Shown: in pieces, positions 25,358 through 34,450 of the stretch
Numbering within the stretch: the stretch's first letter is position 1
How the letters are laid out: each line of letters starts with the position of its first letter
Assembly (NCBI RefSeq): GCF_900112425.1
Contig: NZ_FOLP01000003.1
Span: forward strand, 1 to 64,000
Origin: Variovorax sp. OK212
GTDB lineage: Bacteria; Pseudomonadota; Gammaproteobacteria; Burkholderiales; Burkholderiaceae_C
Reading direction: 5' to 3'
DNA length: 64,000 bases
Program-made: the position numbers and the translations under genes
Notes under the pieces: generated by a model
What the model was told of the DNA's origin: nothing
Seen by the model: only the letters and a program-made list of their open reading frames with translations
Database searches by the model: none

Positions 25358-25530
25358 GGTGTTTCCTTTTGCGCTGTTGGAATCAATGCGCGGTCGATGC
25401 GAGAGCCACCAGCGGCCAGTGGTCTGGCGCGCTGCCTTCTAGGGAAGCCGGACGACGTGCCCAGCCGCACTTTTCGCGGAGCCCATGATTATCGCATACT
25501 GCCGCTTTTCCCAGCAAACCAGCCCATCCC

Positions 25531-26589
25531 ATGACCGCTACACCCCTTCGCGCCGGCCTTGTCGGCTATGGTTTTGCCGGCCAGACGTTTCATGCGCCGG
25601 TGCTTTCCGCCGTGCCCGGCCTCGAACTGGCGGCCGTGGCCAGCTCGCAGCCGCACAAGGTCCACGCGGACTGGCCCGGCGTGGCCGTCGTGCCCGACGT
25701 GGCCACGCTGGTCGCCCGGCCGGACATCGACCTGGTCGTGGTCGCCACGCCCAACGCCCAACACCACCCGGTTGCCAAGGCGGCGCTGGAGGCCGGCAAG
25801 CACGTGGTGGTGGACAAGCCTTTCACGCTCGACGTCTCGGAGGCGAGAGAGCTTGAATTGTTGTCGAAGCGCAACAATCGTGTCTTGGCCGTCTACCAGA
25901 ACCGGCGCTTCGACGCCGATTTTTTGACGCTGAAAGACCTGCTGGCCAGTGGCGAACTGGGCCGCCCGGTGTACCTGGAGTCGCATTTCGACCGCTTCCG
26001 GCCTGAAGTGAAGGTGCGCTGGCGCGAGCAGGCCGTGCCGGGCTCGGGCCTCTGGGTCGACCTGGGCGCCCACCTGGTCGACCAGGCGGTGCAGCTTTTC
26101 GGCCGGCCCGACACGCTGCAGCTCGACACCGCCGTGCTGCGCGACGGCGCGCTGGTCGAGGACTACTTTCATGCCGTGCTGCGCTACGAGCAAGGCCCGC
26201 ACGCACCGCTGCGCGTGGTGCTGCACTCGACGACGCTGGCGGCCCATGCCGCGCCGCGCTACATCGTGCACGGCACGCGCGGCAGCTACGTCAAGCACGG
26301 CGTGGACACGCAGGAAGACGCGTTGCGCGCCGGCCAGCGGCCGCCGGCTGAAGGGTGGGGCGCCGATCCGCTCGACGGCGAGCTCACGCTGGTCGACGGC
26401 AAGGGGGCGTCCATTTGTCGCAGCGTGCCCACGCGCCCCGGCAACTACGTCGACTACTACGCCGCGGTGCGCGATGCGATCCTGGGGCGCGGCCCGAATC
26501 CCGTGCCGCCCGATCAGGCCGTCGCGCTGATGGAGTTGCTCGACATCGGCCGCCAGAGCGCCCTCGAGGGCCGCGCCATCAAGACCTGA
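25531..26589 (+). CDS. Gfo/Idh/MocA-family oxidoreductase
   Basis: A 352-residue NAD(P)-dependent dehydrogenase. The Rossmann motif GLVGYGFAGQTFHAPVL (residues 9-25) and VVVATPNAQHHPVAKAALEAGKHVVVDKPFTLD, with the conserved lysine of the EKP-like motif, define the family; WVDLGAHLVDQAVQLFG is the C-terminal domain motif with the catalytic histidine. Close relatives (YdgJ/YhhX group) oxidise sugars or inositols, but the substrate here is open. It is a single gene between divergent L31 and the convergent rho, ended by a shared terminator. Confidence 0.92.
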   Translation: MTATPLRAGLVGYGFAGQTFHAPVLSAVPGLELAAVASSQPHKVHADWPGVAVVPDVATLVARPDIDLVVVATPNAQHHPVAKAALEAGKHVVVDKPFTLDVSEARELELLSKRNNRVLAVYQNRRFDADFLTLKDLLASGELGRPVYLESHFDRFRPEVKVRWREQAVPGSGLWVDLGAHLVDQAVQLFGRPDTLQLDTAVLRDGALVEDYFHAVLRYEQGPHAPLRVVLHSTTLAAHAAPRYIVHGTRGSYVKHGVDTQEDALRAGQRPPAEGWGADPLDGELTLVDGKGASICRSVPTRPGNYVDYYAAVRDAILGRGPNPVPPDQAVALMELLDIGRQSALEGRAIKT

Positions 26590-26597
26590 GGCCCATG

Positions 26598-26636
26598 AAA
26601 AAAGCGCGTCGACCCGTGAGGGCCGACGCGCTTTTG
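26598..26636. terminator. Bidirectional intrinsic terminator between the dehydrogenase and rho
   Basis: AAAAGCGCGTCG at 26600-26611 is a perfect inverted repeat of CGACGCGCTTTT at 26624-26635. T-rich ends on both strands allow it to stop the plus-strand dehydrogenase gene and the minus-strand rho gene. Confidence 0.85.
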
Positions 26637-26652
26637 CGGAAGAGCGTGGTGC

Positions 26653-27918
26653 TCAGCCGCCGCGACGCATCATGTCGAAGAACTCGACATTGGTCTTGGT
26701 CGCCTTCATGTTCTTGAGCATCAGCTCCATCGACTCGATCTCGTCCATGTTGTACATGAGCTGGCGCAGGATGCGGGTCTTCTGCAGGATCTCGGGAGCC
26801 AGCAGCAACTCTTCACGGCGCGTGCCGCTGCGGTTGAGCTGGATCGACGGGAACACGCGCTTTTCGTACAGGCGGCGGTCGAGGTGGATTTCGGAGTTGC
26901 CGGTGCCCTTGAACTCTTCGAAGATCACTTCGTCCATGCGGCTGCCGGTATCGATCAGCGCGGTGCCGATGATGGTCAGCGAGCCGCCTTCTTCCACGTT
27001 GCGCGCGGCGCCCAGGAAGCGCTTGGGACGCTGCAGCGCGTTGGAGTCGACACCGCCGGTCAGCACCTTGCCCGACGAGGGCACGACGTTGTTGTAGGCG
27101 CGGGCGAGGCGGGTGATCGAGTCGAGCAGGATCACGACGTCCTTCTTGAGCTCGACCAGGCGCTTGGCGCGTTCGATCACCATTTCGGCCACGTGCACGT
27201 GGCGTGCAGCGGGCTCGTCGAAGGTCGAAGCAATGACTTCGCCCTTCACGGTGCGCTGCATTTCGGTCACTTCTTCAGGGCGCTCGTCCACCAGCAGCAC
27301 CATCATGTGCACGTCGGGGTAGTTGGCGCTGATCGCGTGGGCGATGTGCTGCATCATCACCGTCTTGCCGCTCTTGGGCGGCGCCACGAGCAGGGCGCGC
27401 TGGCCCTTGCCGATGGGGGCGATGATGTCGATGATGCGGCCCGTGATGTTCTCTTCGCCCTTGATGCCGTCGCGCTCGAGCTTCATCTGCTCCTTGGGGA
27501 ACAGCGGCGTCAGGTTTTCGAACATCACCTTGTGCTTGTTCTGCTCGGGCGGACCGTCGTTGACCTTGTCGAGCTTGGTCAGCGCGAAGTAGCGCTCGCC
27601 GTCCTTGGGCGTGCGCACTTCACCTTCGATCATGTCGCCGGTGTGCAGGTTGAAGCGGCGCACTTGGCTGGGCGAGATGTAGATGTCGTCCGTGCTGGCC
27701 GTGAAGCTGGTGTCGGGGCTGCGCAGGAAGCCGAAGCCGTCCGGCAGGATTTCGAGCACGCCGTCGGCGAAGACCTGCTCGCCGGCCTTGGCGCGCTTCT
27801 TGATGATCGCGAACATCAGCTCCTGCTTGCGCATGCGGCCGACGTTTTCGATCTCAAGCGCTTCAGCTTGCTTGAGGACTTCAGACACGTGGAGTGCCTT
27901 GAGTTCGTTTAAGTGCAT
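26653..27918 (-). CDS. rho: Transcription termination factor Rho
   Basis: A 421-residue hexameric RNA-dependent ATPase. Domains in order: helical N-terminus ([26 protein letters not shown]), cold-shock-like RNA-binding domain with GFGFLR (61-66) and the ATPase core with Walker A APPKSGKT (about 180-187), Walker [17 protein letters not shown] and the Q/R loops in the C-terminal half. Size and sequence are standard, without the insertion seen in some actinobacteria. It lies downstream of trxA on the same strand, 179 bases away, with a trxA terminator and two leader hairpins in between. Rho expression is autoregulated in other bacteria. Confidence 0.98.
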   Translation of the reverse strand: MHLNELKALHVSEVLKQAEALEIENVGRMRKQELMFAIIKKRAKAGEQVFADGVLEILPDGFGFLRSPDTSFTASTDDIYISPSQVRRFNLHTGDMIEGEVRTPKDGERYFALTKLDKVNDGPPEQNKHKVMFENLTPLFPKEQMKLERDGIKGEENITGRIIDIIAPIGKGQRALLVAPPKSGKTVMMQHIAHAISANYPDVHMMVLLVDERPEEVTEMQRTVKGEVIASTFDEPAARHVHVAEMVIERAKRLVELKKDVVILLDSITRLARAYNNVVPSSGKVLTGGVDSNALQRPKRFLGAARNVEEGGSLTIIGTALIDTGSRMDEVIFEEFKGTGNSEIHLDRRLYEKRVFPSIQLNRSGTRREELLLAPEILQKTRILRQLMYNMDEIESMELMLKNMKATKTNVEFFDMMRRGG

Positions 27919-27968
27919 GGAATGACCCCTCGCGGGGTAATCGAACGGAAAACGGGGGGAGGTTGAAT

Positions 27969-28012
27969 GTGAAGCGAGAAGTGCTTCACTAACCGGGGAA
28001 CTCGAACCGGTT
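27969..28012 (-). promoter_or_regulatory. Two hairpins in the rho leader
   Basis: GTGAAGC/GCTTCAC (27969-27975 and 27983-27989) and AACCGG/CCGGTT (27991-27996 and 28007-28012) form two adjacent stem-loops about 50 and 75 bases before the rho start. They may be part of a leader that controls rho by attenuation. Structure is seen; role is inferred. Confidence 0.4.
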
Positions 28013-28050
28013 GCCTGAAAGGGCCGGTGATCTGTGGGAGATTATGACAG

Positions 28051-28089
28051 GAAAAACGCGCCGGCCAACGCATTGCGCGCTGGCCGGCT
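28051..28089 (-). terminator. Intrinsic terminator of trxA
   Basis: On the minus strand GCCGGCCA (28088-28081) pairs with TGGCCGGC (28067-28060), the loop region can extend the stem, and GTTTTTCC follows. It lies 9 bases past the trxA stop and separates trxA from rho. Confidence 0.8.
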
Positions 28090-28097
28090 GAAATCGC

Positions 28098-28430
28098 TCA
28101 GGCGAGCTGCTGGTCGATGAAGGCCGTGAGTTGCGCCTTGCTCATGGCGCCGACCTTGGTGGCGGCCAGCTGGCCGTCCTTGAACAGCATCAGGGTGGGG
28201 ATGCCGCGAATGCCGAACTTGGCGGGGATGTCGCGGTTCTCGTCCACGTTCAGCTTGGCGATCTGCAGCTTGCCTTCGTAGGTGGCCGACACTTCGTCGA
28301 GGATCGGGGCGATCATCTTGCAGGGGCCGCACCATTCGGCCCAGTAGTCGACCAGAACGGGCTGGCTGGACTTGAGCACGTCGGCCTCGAAAGAGGAATC
28401 GGAGATGTGTTTGATGAGTTCGCTGGCCAT
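28098..28430 (-). CDS. trxA: Thioredoxin 1
   Basis: A 110-residue thioredoxin. The active site WCGPC places redox cysteines at Cys34 and Cys37 within [22 protein letters not shown]; the cis-proline lies in [14 protein letters not shown]. It reduces disulfides in ribonucleotide reductase and other cytosolic proteins and is itself recharged by thioredoxin reductase, which is not encoded nearby (the fusion at 7744 lacks the CxxC). The start has AAGGAC nine bases upstream. Gene order trxA-rho is common in proteobacteria. Confidence 0.98.
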   Translation of the reverse strand: MASELIKHISDSSFEADVLKSSQPVLVDYWAEWCGPCKMIAPILDEVSATYEGKLQIAKLNVDENRDIPAKFGIRGIPTLMLFKDGQLAATKVGAMSKAQLTAFIDQQLA

Positions 28431-28598
28431 GTGATGGGTCCTTGTGCGCAGAGAGTTTCGGTGCAGCTAAAGTGCTGGTCATTGTGACAGAAACCAAGGG
28501 GTGGCGTGCCATGCGGGGACGCTATGGCGACGATAGCCAAAGCCCTTGCGCACAACGCTCCGACGCTCGCACCCACGCTCTCAAACCCTCGATAGAAC

Positions 28599-31154
28599 AT
28601 GAACGAAGGCCACCCCGTCCAGGCCCTGTGGTGCGATCCCGCCGACGGCGTCGTCGCGCGGATCGTCCGCGCGCTGGCCGAACGCGAGCTGCATGCCGCC
28701 CGCACCGTGGTGCTGGTGCCCTACGCGCAACTCATGGGCGTGGCGCGTGCCATGTGGACCCGCTGCGGCAGCGCGGGCTTCGTGCCGCGCTTCGAAACCA
28801 CCCACAACTGGGCCCGCAGCGCGGGCGGTTTCGTGCCCACCGGCTACGACATCGCGCACGACATGGCCCGCGATCTCGTGACCGCGCAGGCGCTGCTGTC
28901 GCAGGCCGGCTTCCATGCCGAGCGCTTCGCCATGGCCGGGCGCGTGGTCGAGCTGGCCTATCAGCTGGCACCGCTCGCTGCGGCAGTGACACCTGAAGAG
29001 CGCGTCGGCGACTGGGCCCTGCGTGCCGCGGGCGTGGCGGAGGCGGGCAGCGAATCGGAGTGGTTCCGCATGGAAAGCGCGCTGATCCGCATCGCCGTCG
29101 CGTGGGTGTCGACCTCGGGCTACGCGACCGACGTGCTGATGCGCGCGTCCACGCGCGCGCAGGTCGATGCGCTGATCGTGCTCGAGGGCTTCCAGACCGA
29201 CCCGTTGACGCAGTCCCTGTGCGGCATCTGGGGCGGCGACGCGTTGCGTTTCTCGCTCGTGCCCGCTGGCGCCGCACCGGCGCCCGCGGCCTTCCACGTC
29301 GCGCTCGACCCCGAGGACGAAGCCCAGCTCGCCGCCGCCTGCGTGCTGCGCCACCTGGGCGAAGAGCGCGCCCCGGTCGCGCTGATTGCCACCGACCGCG
29401 CGCTGACCCGCCGCATCAGCGCCCAGCTCGCGGCGCAAGGCATCGTCACGCACGACGAGACCGGCTGGAAGCTGTCGACCACGCGCGCGGCCGCCACGCT
29501 GATGACCGCGTTGCGCGCCTGCGCGCACGACGCCAGCAGCGACCAGGTGCTCGAATGGCTCAAGGGCGGCGCCGACGGCGACGCGCCCACCGTGCAGTCG
29601 CTCGAGGCGCGCCTGCGCCGCGAAGGCCTGCGCGACTGGTCCGTGTGGTGCGCACTGGTAGCGCGCAGCGAAAAGCCGCAAGACGTCGCGCTGCTGCCTT
29701 TCACCGAAGCCATCGAGGCCCGCCGCATGCCGATGGCCCGCTCGCGCCCGCTGGCCGAATGGCTCGGCGCACTGCGTGAATTGCTCGAAGCCGGTGGGCA
29801 ATGGCAACTGCTGGTCGACGACTTCGCTGGCGGCAAGGTCATCGGTGCACTGTGGCTCGATGCCGGCGCGCACGGCGACGACGACGAATTCCCCGGCGGG
29901 CGCCACACGCTGGCCGAGTTCACCGCCTGGGCGCGCGACGTGCTCGAGGACGCGAGCTTCGTGCCGCCCGCGGGCGACCAGGCCCCGCGCGTCGTCGTGC
30001 TTCCGCTGTATCAATTGCTCGGCCGTGCCTTCGGCGCCGTGGTCATCCCGGGTTGCGACGACCGGCGCCTGCCTGCATCGCCCGAGCCGCCGGGCAACTG
30101 GAGCGCAGCCCAGCGCCAGGAGCTCGGGCTGCCGCTGCGCGAAACGCTCGAGGCCGCGCAACGCGCCGCATGGGCCGCGGCCTTGCGCAACCCGTGTTGC
30201 GAGCTGCTCTGGCGCCAGTCCGACGTCACGGGCGAACCCGTGAGCCCGAGCCCGCTGGTGCAGGCGCTGCGGCTCGACCACCTCTTGCAGCCGTCCGCCG
30301 ATCCGCGCCTGCCGCGCGAGGTGGCCGTGCAGCCGACCGCGTACCCGCAGCCCTCCGGTGCGCTGCTGCCGCTGGAGAACATCTCGACCAGCGTCTACGA
30401 GGACCTGCGCCGCTGCCCCTACCGCTTCTTCGCGCTGCGCCAGCTGGGCTTGCGCAGCGCCGACGAGCTCGACGCCGAAGTCGACAAGCGCGACTTCGGC
30501 AACTGGCTGCACGCCGTGCTGGGTCACTTCCACGAAGCGCTGGTCGAAACCCCGACGCAGGACGCGCAGCAACGCCTGGCATTCATCGAAGATGCGGCCC
30601 GACGCACCACGCGCGAAATGGCGTTGTCCGACGCCGAGTTCCTGCCGTTCGCCGCGGCATGGCCGGCGGTGCGCGACGGCTACCTGCTCTGGCTCGCGGG
30701 CCACGAGGCCAATGGCGCCGTCTTCGTCGAGGCCGAGCCCTGGAAGGAGCAGGCGCTGGGCAACCTGCGGCTCGTCGGCCGGCTCGACCGCATCGACCGC
30801 ATGCCCGACGGCCAGGCCTTCGTGATCGACTACAAGACCGAGTCGTCGTCGGTGACCAAGGAACGCGTGAAGGACCCGACCGAAGACACGCAGCTTGCCT
30901 TTTACGCGGCACTGGTGGCCGACGACACCTTGCGCGCGGCCTACGTGAACGTCGGCGAGAAGTCGTCGGGCACGCAGACCGTCGAGCAGCCGGCCGTGGT
31001 CGAGGCGCGCGACGCCCTGGTGGCCGGCATCATCGAAGACTTCACGCGCATCGCGCAGGGCGCGGCGCTGCCGCCGCTGGGCGAGGGCGCCGTGTGCGAC
31101 TACTGCGCGGCCCGCGGCCTGTGCCGCAAGGACTTCTGGGAACTGTCGAAATGA
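28599..31154 (+). CDS. AddB-like PD-(D/E)XK exonuclease of a double-strand break repair complex
   Basis: An 851-residue protein with an inactive helicase-like N-terminal part and a C-terminal RecB-family nuclease domain. The nuclease motif VIDYKT has Asp744 and Lys746. Four cysteines placed as in the AddB iron-sulfur nuclease are present: one in RRCPYRF (about residue 604) and three in CDYCAARGLC at 833-842. The Walker A motif usual in active helicases is absent. With the downstream AddA-like protein it should process DNA ends for RecA. Its stop overlaps the next start as ATGA. Burkholderiales annotation varies between AddB, RexB and plain nuclease, so no symbol is given. Confidence 0.85.
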   Translation: MNEGHPVQALWCDPADGVVARIVRALAERELHAARTVVLVPYAQLMGVARAMWTRCGSAGFVPRFETTHNWARSAGGFVPTGYDIAHDMARDLVTAQALLSQAGFHAERFAMAGRVVELAYQLAPLAAAVTPEERVGDWALRAAGVAEAGSESEWFRMESALIRIAVAWVSTSGYATDVLMRASTRAQVDALIVLEGFQTDPLTQSLCGIWGGDALRFSLVPAGAAPAPAAFHVALDPEDEAQLAAACVLRHLGEERAPVALIATDRALTRRISAQLAAQGIVTHDETGWKLSTTRAAATLMTALRACAHDASSDQVLEWLKGGADGDAPTVQSLEARLRREGLRDWSVWCALVARSEKPQDVALLPFTEAIEARRMPMARSRPLAEWLGALRELLEAGGQWQLLVDDFAGGKVIGALWLDAGAHGDDDEFPGGRHTLAEFTAWARDVLEDASFVPPAGDQAPRVVVLPLYQLLGRAFGAVVIPGCDDRRLPASPEPPGNWSAAQRQELGLPLRETLEAAQRAAWAAALRNPCCELLWRQSDVTGEPVSPSPLVQALRLDHLLQPSADPRLPREVAVQPTAYPQPSGALLPLENISTSVYEDLRRCPYRFFALRQLGLRSADELDAEVDKRDFGNWLHAVLGHFHEALVETPTQDAQQRLAFIEDAARRTTREMALSDAEFLPFAAAWPAVRDGYLLWLAGHEANGAVFVEAEPWKEQALGNLRLVGRLDRIDRMPDGQAFVIDYKTESSSVTKERVKDPTEDTQLAFYAALVADDTLRAAYVNVGEKSSGTQTVEQPAVVEARDALVAGIIEDFTRIAQGAALPPLGEGAVCDYCAARGLCRKDFWELSK

Positions 31155-34100
31155 GCGGCGCCGCCTACGAACACAACGGCCGCCACGTCGAGCGCGAGGC
31201 CTTCTATACCGTCGCCTGCGACCCGCGCCGTTCGGTCGCCGTGGAGGCTTGCGCCGGCGCGGGCAAGACCTGGATGCTGGTCTCTCGCATTCTTCGCGCG
31301 CTGCTGGAAGAGGGCGAATCGGCCTGCGAGCCGCACGAGATCCTGGCCATCACCTTCACCAAGAAGGCCGCCGGCGAAATGCGCGAGCGCCTCGACCAGT
31401 GGCTCGAAGACTTCGCCGAGCGCCCGCCCGAAGAACTGGTGCGCGAACTCGTGGTCCGTGGCGTCGAGCCCGCCGCAGCGCAGGCCGCCGTGCCACGCCT
31501 GAAGGGTCTGTACCGGCGCCTGCTCGAAGGCGGCCGGCCGGTGCAGTTCCGCACCTTCCACGCGTGGTTTGCCGGCCTGCTGCGCAATGCGCCGCTGGCG
31601 GTGCTGCGCGAACTGGGCCTGCCGTCGAACTACGAACTGCTCGAGGACGATGCCGAGGCGCGCGGCCACACGTGGCGCCCGTTCTTCGAGGCCGTCACGG
31701 CCGACAAGGGCGCGCTGGCCGACTACTACGCGGTGGTTGCCACGCACGGCCGCTCGCAGACCGCCAAGGCGCTGGGCGAGGCACTGTCCAAGCGGGTCGA
31801 GTTCTCGCTGGCCGATGCGGAAAACGCCGTGCAGCACTTCAGCGCGTTCTATCCCTCGCTCGACGGACTGGGCGAGCCGACCGACGCGCTGCGCGGCGAG
31901 CACGTGCGCCGCCGCTGGCTCGACCGCGCGGCCGCGCTGGGCCGCGAGACCAACAAGACGCCGCAGAAGGCGGCCGAAGCCATCATCGACATCTTCGGCA
32001 CCGGCGAGCCCGATGCCGCTTCGCTGCCGGCCGCGCTCGCGCACCTGCGCAAGAACTTCTTCGTTGCCACCGAAGACCGGCTCAACAAGAACCTGCTGAA
32101 GTTCGCCGCGGCCGTGGAGGCCGAGACCGAGCTGCAGGTGCTGTGCGGCGCGCAGGCGCAGCACGCGGCGTGGCTCTACCAGCAGCGCATGACGCGCCTC
32201 ACTCGCTTGCTGATCGTCGCCTTCGCCGAGGTCAAGCGCGCCCACGGCTGGGTCGACATGAACGACGTGGAGCAGGCCGCGCAGCTGCTGCTCGGCCAGT
32301 CGGCGCTGTCGGGCTGGGTGCAGGAGCGGCTCGACGCGCGCGTCGCGCACCTGCTGATCGACGAGTTCCAGGACACCAACCCGCTGCAATGGCAGGCGCT
32401 GTACGGCTGGCTCAGCGCCTACGTCGGCGCGGGCAGCAGCGCGCCGCGCGTGTTCATCGTGGGCGACCCCAAGCAGAGCATCTACCGCTTCCGCCGCGCC
32501 GAGCCGCAGGTGTTCATCGCGGCCAAGAAGTTCGTGCGCGAAGGGCTGGGCGGCGAGCTGCTCAACTGCGACCACACGCACCGCAACGCACGCAACGTGG
32601 TCGGGCTGGTCAATGCGGCCATGCTGGCCGCGCAGGACGCCGGCGAGTTCGACGGCTACCGCGCCCACACCACCGAGCGCGCCGACGAAGGCGAATTGCT
32701 GAAGCTGCCGGCCATCGACCGCGATGCGCTCGGCGACGCCACCGAGGCGGCGCCTGCGGACGACGGCATGCTGCACTGGCGCGACAGCCTCGTCACGCCG
32801 CGCGTGCTGCCCGAGGAGCAACTGCTGCAGAAGGAATGCGAGCAGGCCGCGCAATGGGTGGCGCAGCGCATCGCCGACGGCACGCCGCCGCGGCAGATCA
32901 TGGTGCTGGCGCGGCGTCGCAGCCGCCTGTCGGCCATGCAGGACGCGCTGCGCCAGCGCCACATTCCCGTGCAGCAGCCCGAGAAGAACGAGCTGTACGA
33001 CGCGCCCGAGGTGCAGGACGTGGTCGCGCTGATCGACGTGCTGGTGTCGCCCGCGCACGACCTGTCGCTGGCGCGCGCGCTCAAGTCGCCGGTGTTCGGC
33101 GTCGACGACGAGGCCCTGGTGCAGCTCGCGCTGCGCCAGCGCGAGCGCGGCATGGTCAGCTGGTTCGCGCTGGTGCAGAAGGACGAGACCCTGCCGCCGG
33201 TGCTGATCGAGGCGGGTGTGAAGCTCAAGAAGTGGCAGCGCTGGCTGATGACGCTGCCGCCGCACGACGCGCTCGACGCGATCTTTCACGACGGCGACCT
33301 GCTCGCCAAATTCGGCGCCGCCGTGCCGGCCACCATGCGCGCCAGCGCGCTGGCCAACCTGCGCGGCGTGCTGACCGCGTCGCTGGAGATCGACGGTGCG
33401 CGCTTCGTCACACCGTACGCGCTGGTGCGTGCATTGCGCGCAGGCGGCGTGCGTGCGCCGACCGTGGCCGCGCCCGACGCGGTGCAACTGCTGACCGTGC
33501 ACGGCGCGAAGGGCCTCGAGGCCAACACCGTGCTGATGCTCGACTGCGACGCCGCACCGCCGCGCGCACAGACCATGGGCGTGCTGGTCGAATGGAAGGG
33601 CAGCGACAGCGCGCCCACGCGCTTCGTGTTCCTCGCGAGCGAGAAGACGCCGCCTGCCTGCGCGGCCTCGCTGCTGGAGGAAGAACAGCGCGCGCGGCAT
33701 CGCGAGGAACTCAACGGGCTCTACGTCGCGACCACGCGGGCGCGCGAGCGGCTGGTGCTGTCGTCGGTGCGTCCGGCGCGCGCCAACGAAAGCAGCTGGT
33801 GGAGCCGGCTGGAGCCGCTGTGCGAGCCCACGGAGGCCGGCGAGCCGCTCGTCGAGCTGGCTGTTGCGGGCGGTGCAGCGAGTTTCTCGATGAAGCGGAT
33901 GCCCGAGGTGCCGCCGTCGGCCGAGGCGCCCGTCGCCAAGGATGCAAAGGACGCGCAGGGCGCGAAGGACGCCAAGAAGAAGGCCGCGGACACCACCGTC
34001 GACGCGCGAGCCGCCGCGTTCGGTCAGGCGATGCACCGGCTGCTCGAATGGGCCGTGCCGGGCGAGGCGCTGCCGGCGGCGCATGTGCGTGCCGCGGCCC

Positions 34101-34450
34101 GCGAATTCATGCTCGATGCCCAGCAGGCGCGCGGCGCCGCGGCGCTGGCCCAGCGCATCCGCGCGGGCGAGGGTGCCTGGGTGTGGGACGATCGCAGGGT
34201 CGACTGGCATGGCAATGAAGTCACGCTGGTGCATGAAGGCGAGACCTTGCGCATCGACCGTCTGGTGCGCGAGCGCGACGGCGGCGCCTGGTGGATCCTC
34301 GACTACAAATCCGCGGCGCGCCCCGAACGGGACGCCGCGCTGATCGCACAGATGCAGCGCTACCGCGCCGCAGTGCAACATGCCTACCCCGGTGCCACGG
34401 TGCGCGTCGCGTTCCTCACCGGGCAGGGCGAACTGGTAAATCTCGAATGA
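31151..34450 (+). CDS. AddA-like UvrD/Rep-family helicase-nuclease
   Basis: A 1099-residue superfamily 1 helicase with a C-terminal nuclease. Walker A EACAGAGKT lies at 32-40; motif II appears as LLIDEFQDTNPLQW, motif III as FIVGDPKQSIYRFRRAEP, and motifs V-VI as VQLLTVHGAKGLEANTVLML and LNGLYVATTRARERL. The C-terminal nuclease motif WWILDYKS has Asp1051 and Lys1053. A Lys/Asp/Ala-rich linker of about 20 residues (KDAKDAQGAKDAKKKA) separates helicase and nuclease. The ATG at 31151 overlaps the upstream stop by four bases and its own stop overlaps the flavoprotein start. The two-nuclease design indicates an AddAB-type rather than RecBCD-type complex. Confidence 0.88.
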   Translation: MSGAAYEHNGRHVEREAFYTVACDPRRSVAVEACAGAGKTWMLVSRILRALLEEGESACEPHEILAITFTKKAAGEMRERLDQWLEDFAERPPEELVRELVVRGVEPAAAQAAVPRLKGLYRRLLEGGRPVQFRTFHAWFAGLLRNAPLAVLRELGLPSNYELLEDDAEARGHTWRPFFEAVTADKGALADYYAVVATHGRSQTAKALGEALSKRVEFSLADAENAVQHFSAFYPSLDGLGEPTDALRGEHVRRRWLDRAAALGRETNKTPQKAAEAIIDIFGTGEPDAASLPAALAHLRKNFFVATEDRLNKNLLKFAAAVEAETELQVLCGAQAQHAAWLYQQRMTRLTRLLIVAFAEVKRAHGWVDMNDVEQAAQLLLGQSALSGWVQERLDARVAHLLIDEFQDTNPLQWQALYGWLSAYVGAGSSAPRVFIVGDPKQSIYRFRRAEPQVFIAAKKFVREGLGGELLNCDHTHRNARNVVGLVNAAMLAAQDAGEFDGYRAHTTERADEGELLKLPAIDRDALGDATEAAPADDGMLHWRDSLVTPRVLPEEQLLQKECEQAAQWVAQRIADGTPPRQIMVLARRRSRLSAMQDALRQRHIPVQQPEKNELYDAPEVQDVVALIDVLVSPAHDLSLARALKSPVFGVDDEALVQLALRQRERGMVSWFALVQKDETLPPVLIEAGVKLKKWQRWLMTLPPHDALDAIFHDGDLLAKFGAAVPATMRASALANLRGVLTASLEIDGARFVTPYALVRALRAGGVRAPTVAAPDAVQLLTVHGAKGLEANTVLMLDCDAAPPRAQTMGVLVEWKGSDSAPTRFVFLASEKTPPACAASLLEEEQRARHREELNGLYVATTRARERLVLSSVRPARANESSWWSRLEPLCEPTEAGEPLVELAVAGGAASFSMKRMPEVPPSAEAPVAKDAKDAQGAKDAKKKAADTTVDARAAAFGQAMHRLLEWAVPGEALPAAHVRAAAREFMLDAQQARGAAALAQRIRAGEGAWVWDDRRVDWHGNEVTLVHEGETLRIDRLVRERDGGAWWILDYKSAARPERDAALIAQMQRYRAAVQHAYPGATVRVAFLTGQGELVNLE

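Noticed and set aside
31100..34381. Minus-strand open frame of 1093 codons
   Set aside because: Antisense to the AddA-like gene, whose motifs are all intact; the frame shows only Arg/His/Gln-rich shadow composition.
28599..34450. Possible defence island (helicase plus nuclease)
   Set aside because: The pair has the full architecture of AddAB-type repair proteins and lies in housekeeping surroundings without mobile elements.
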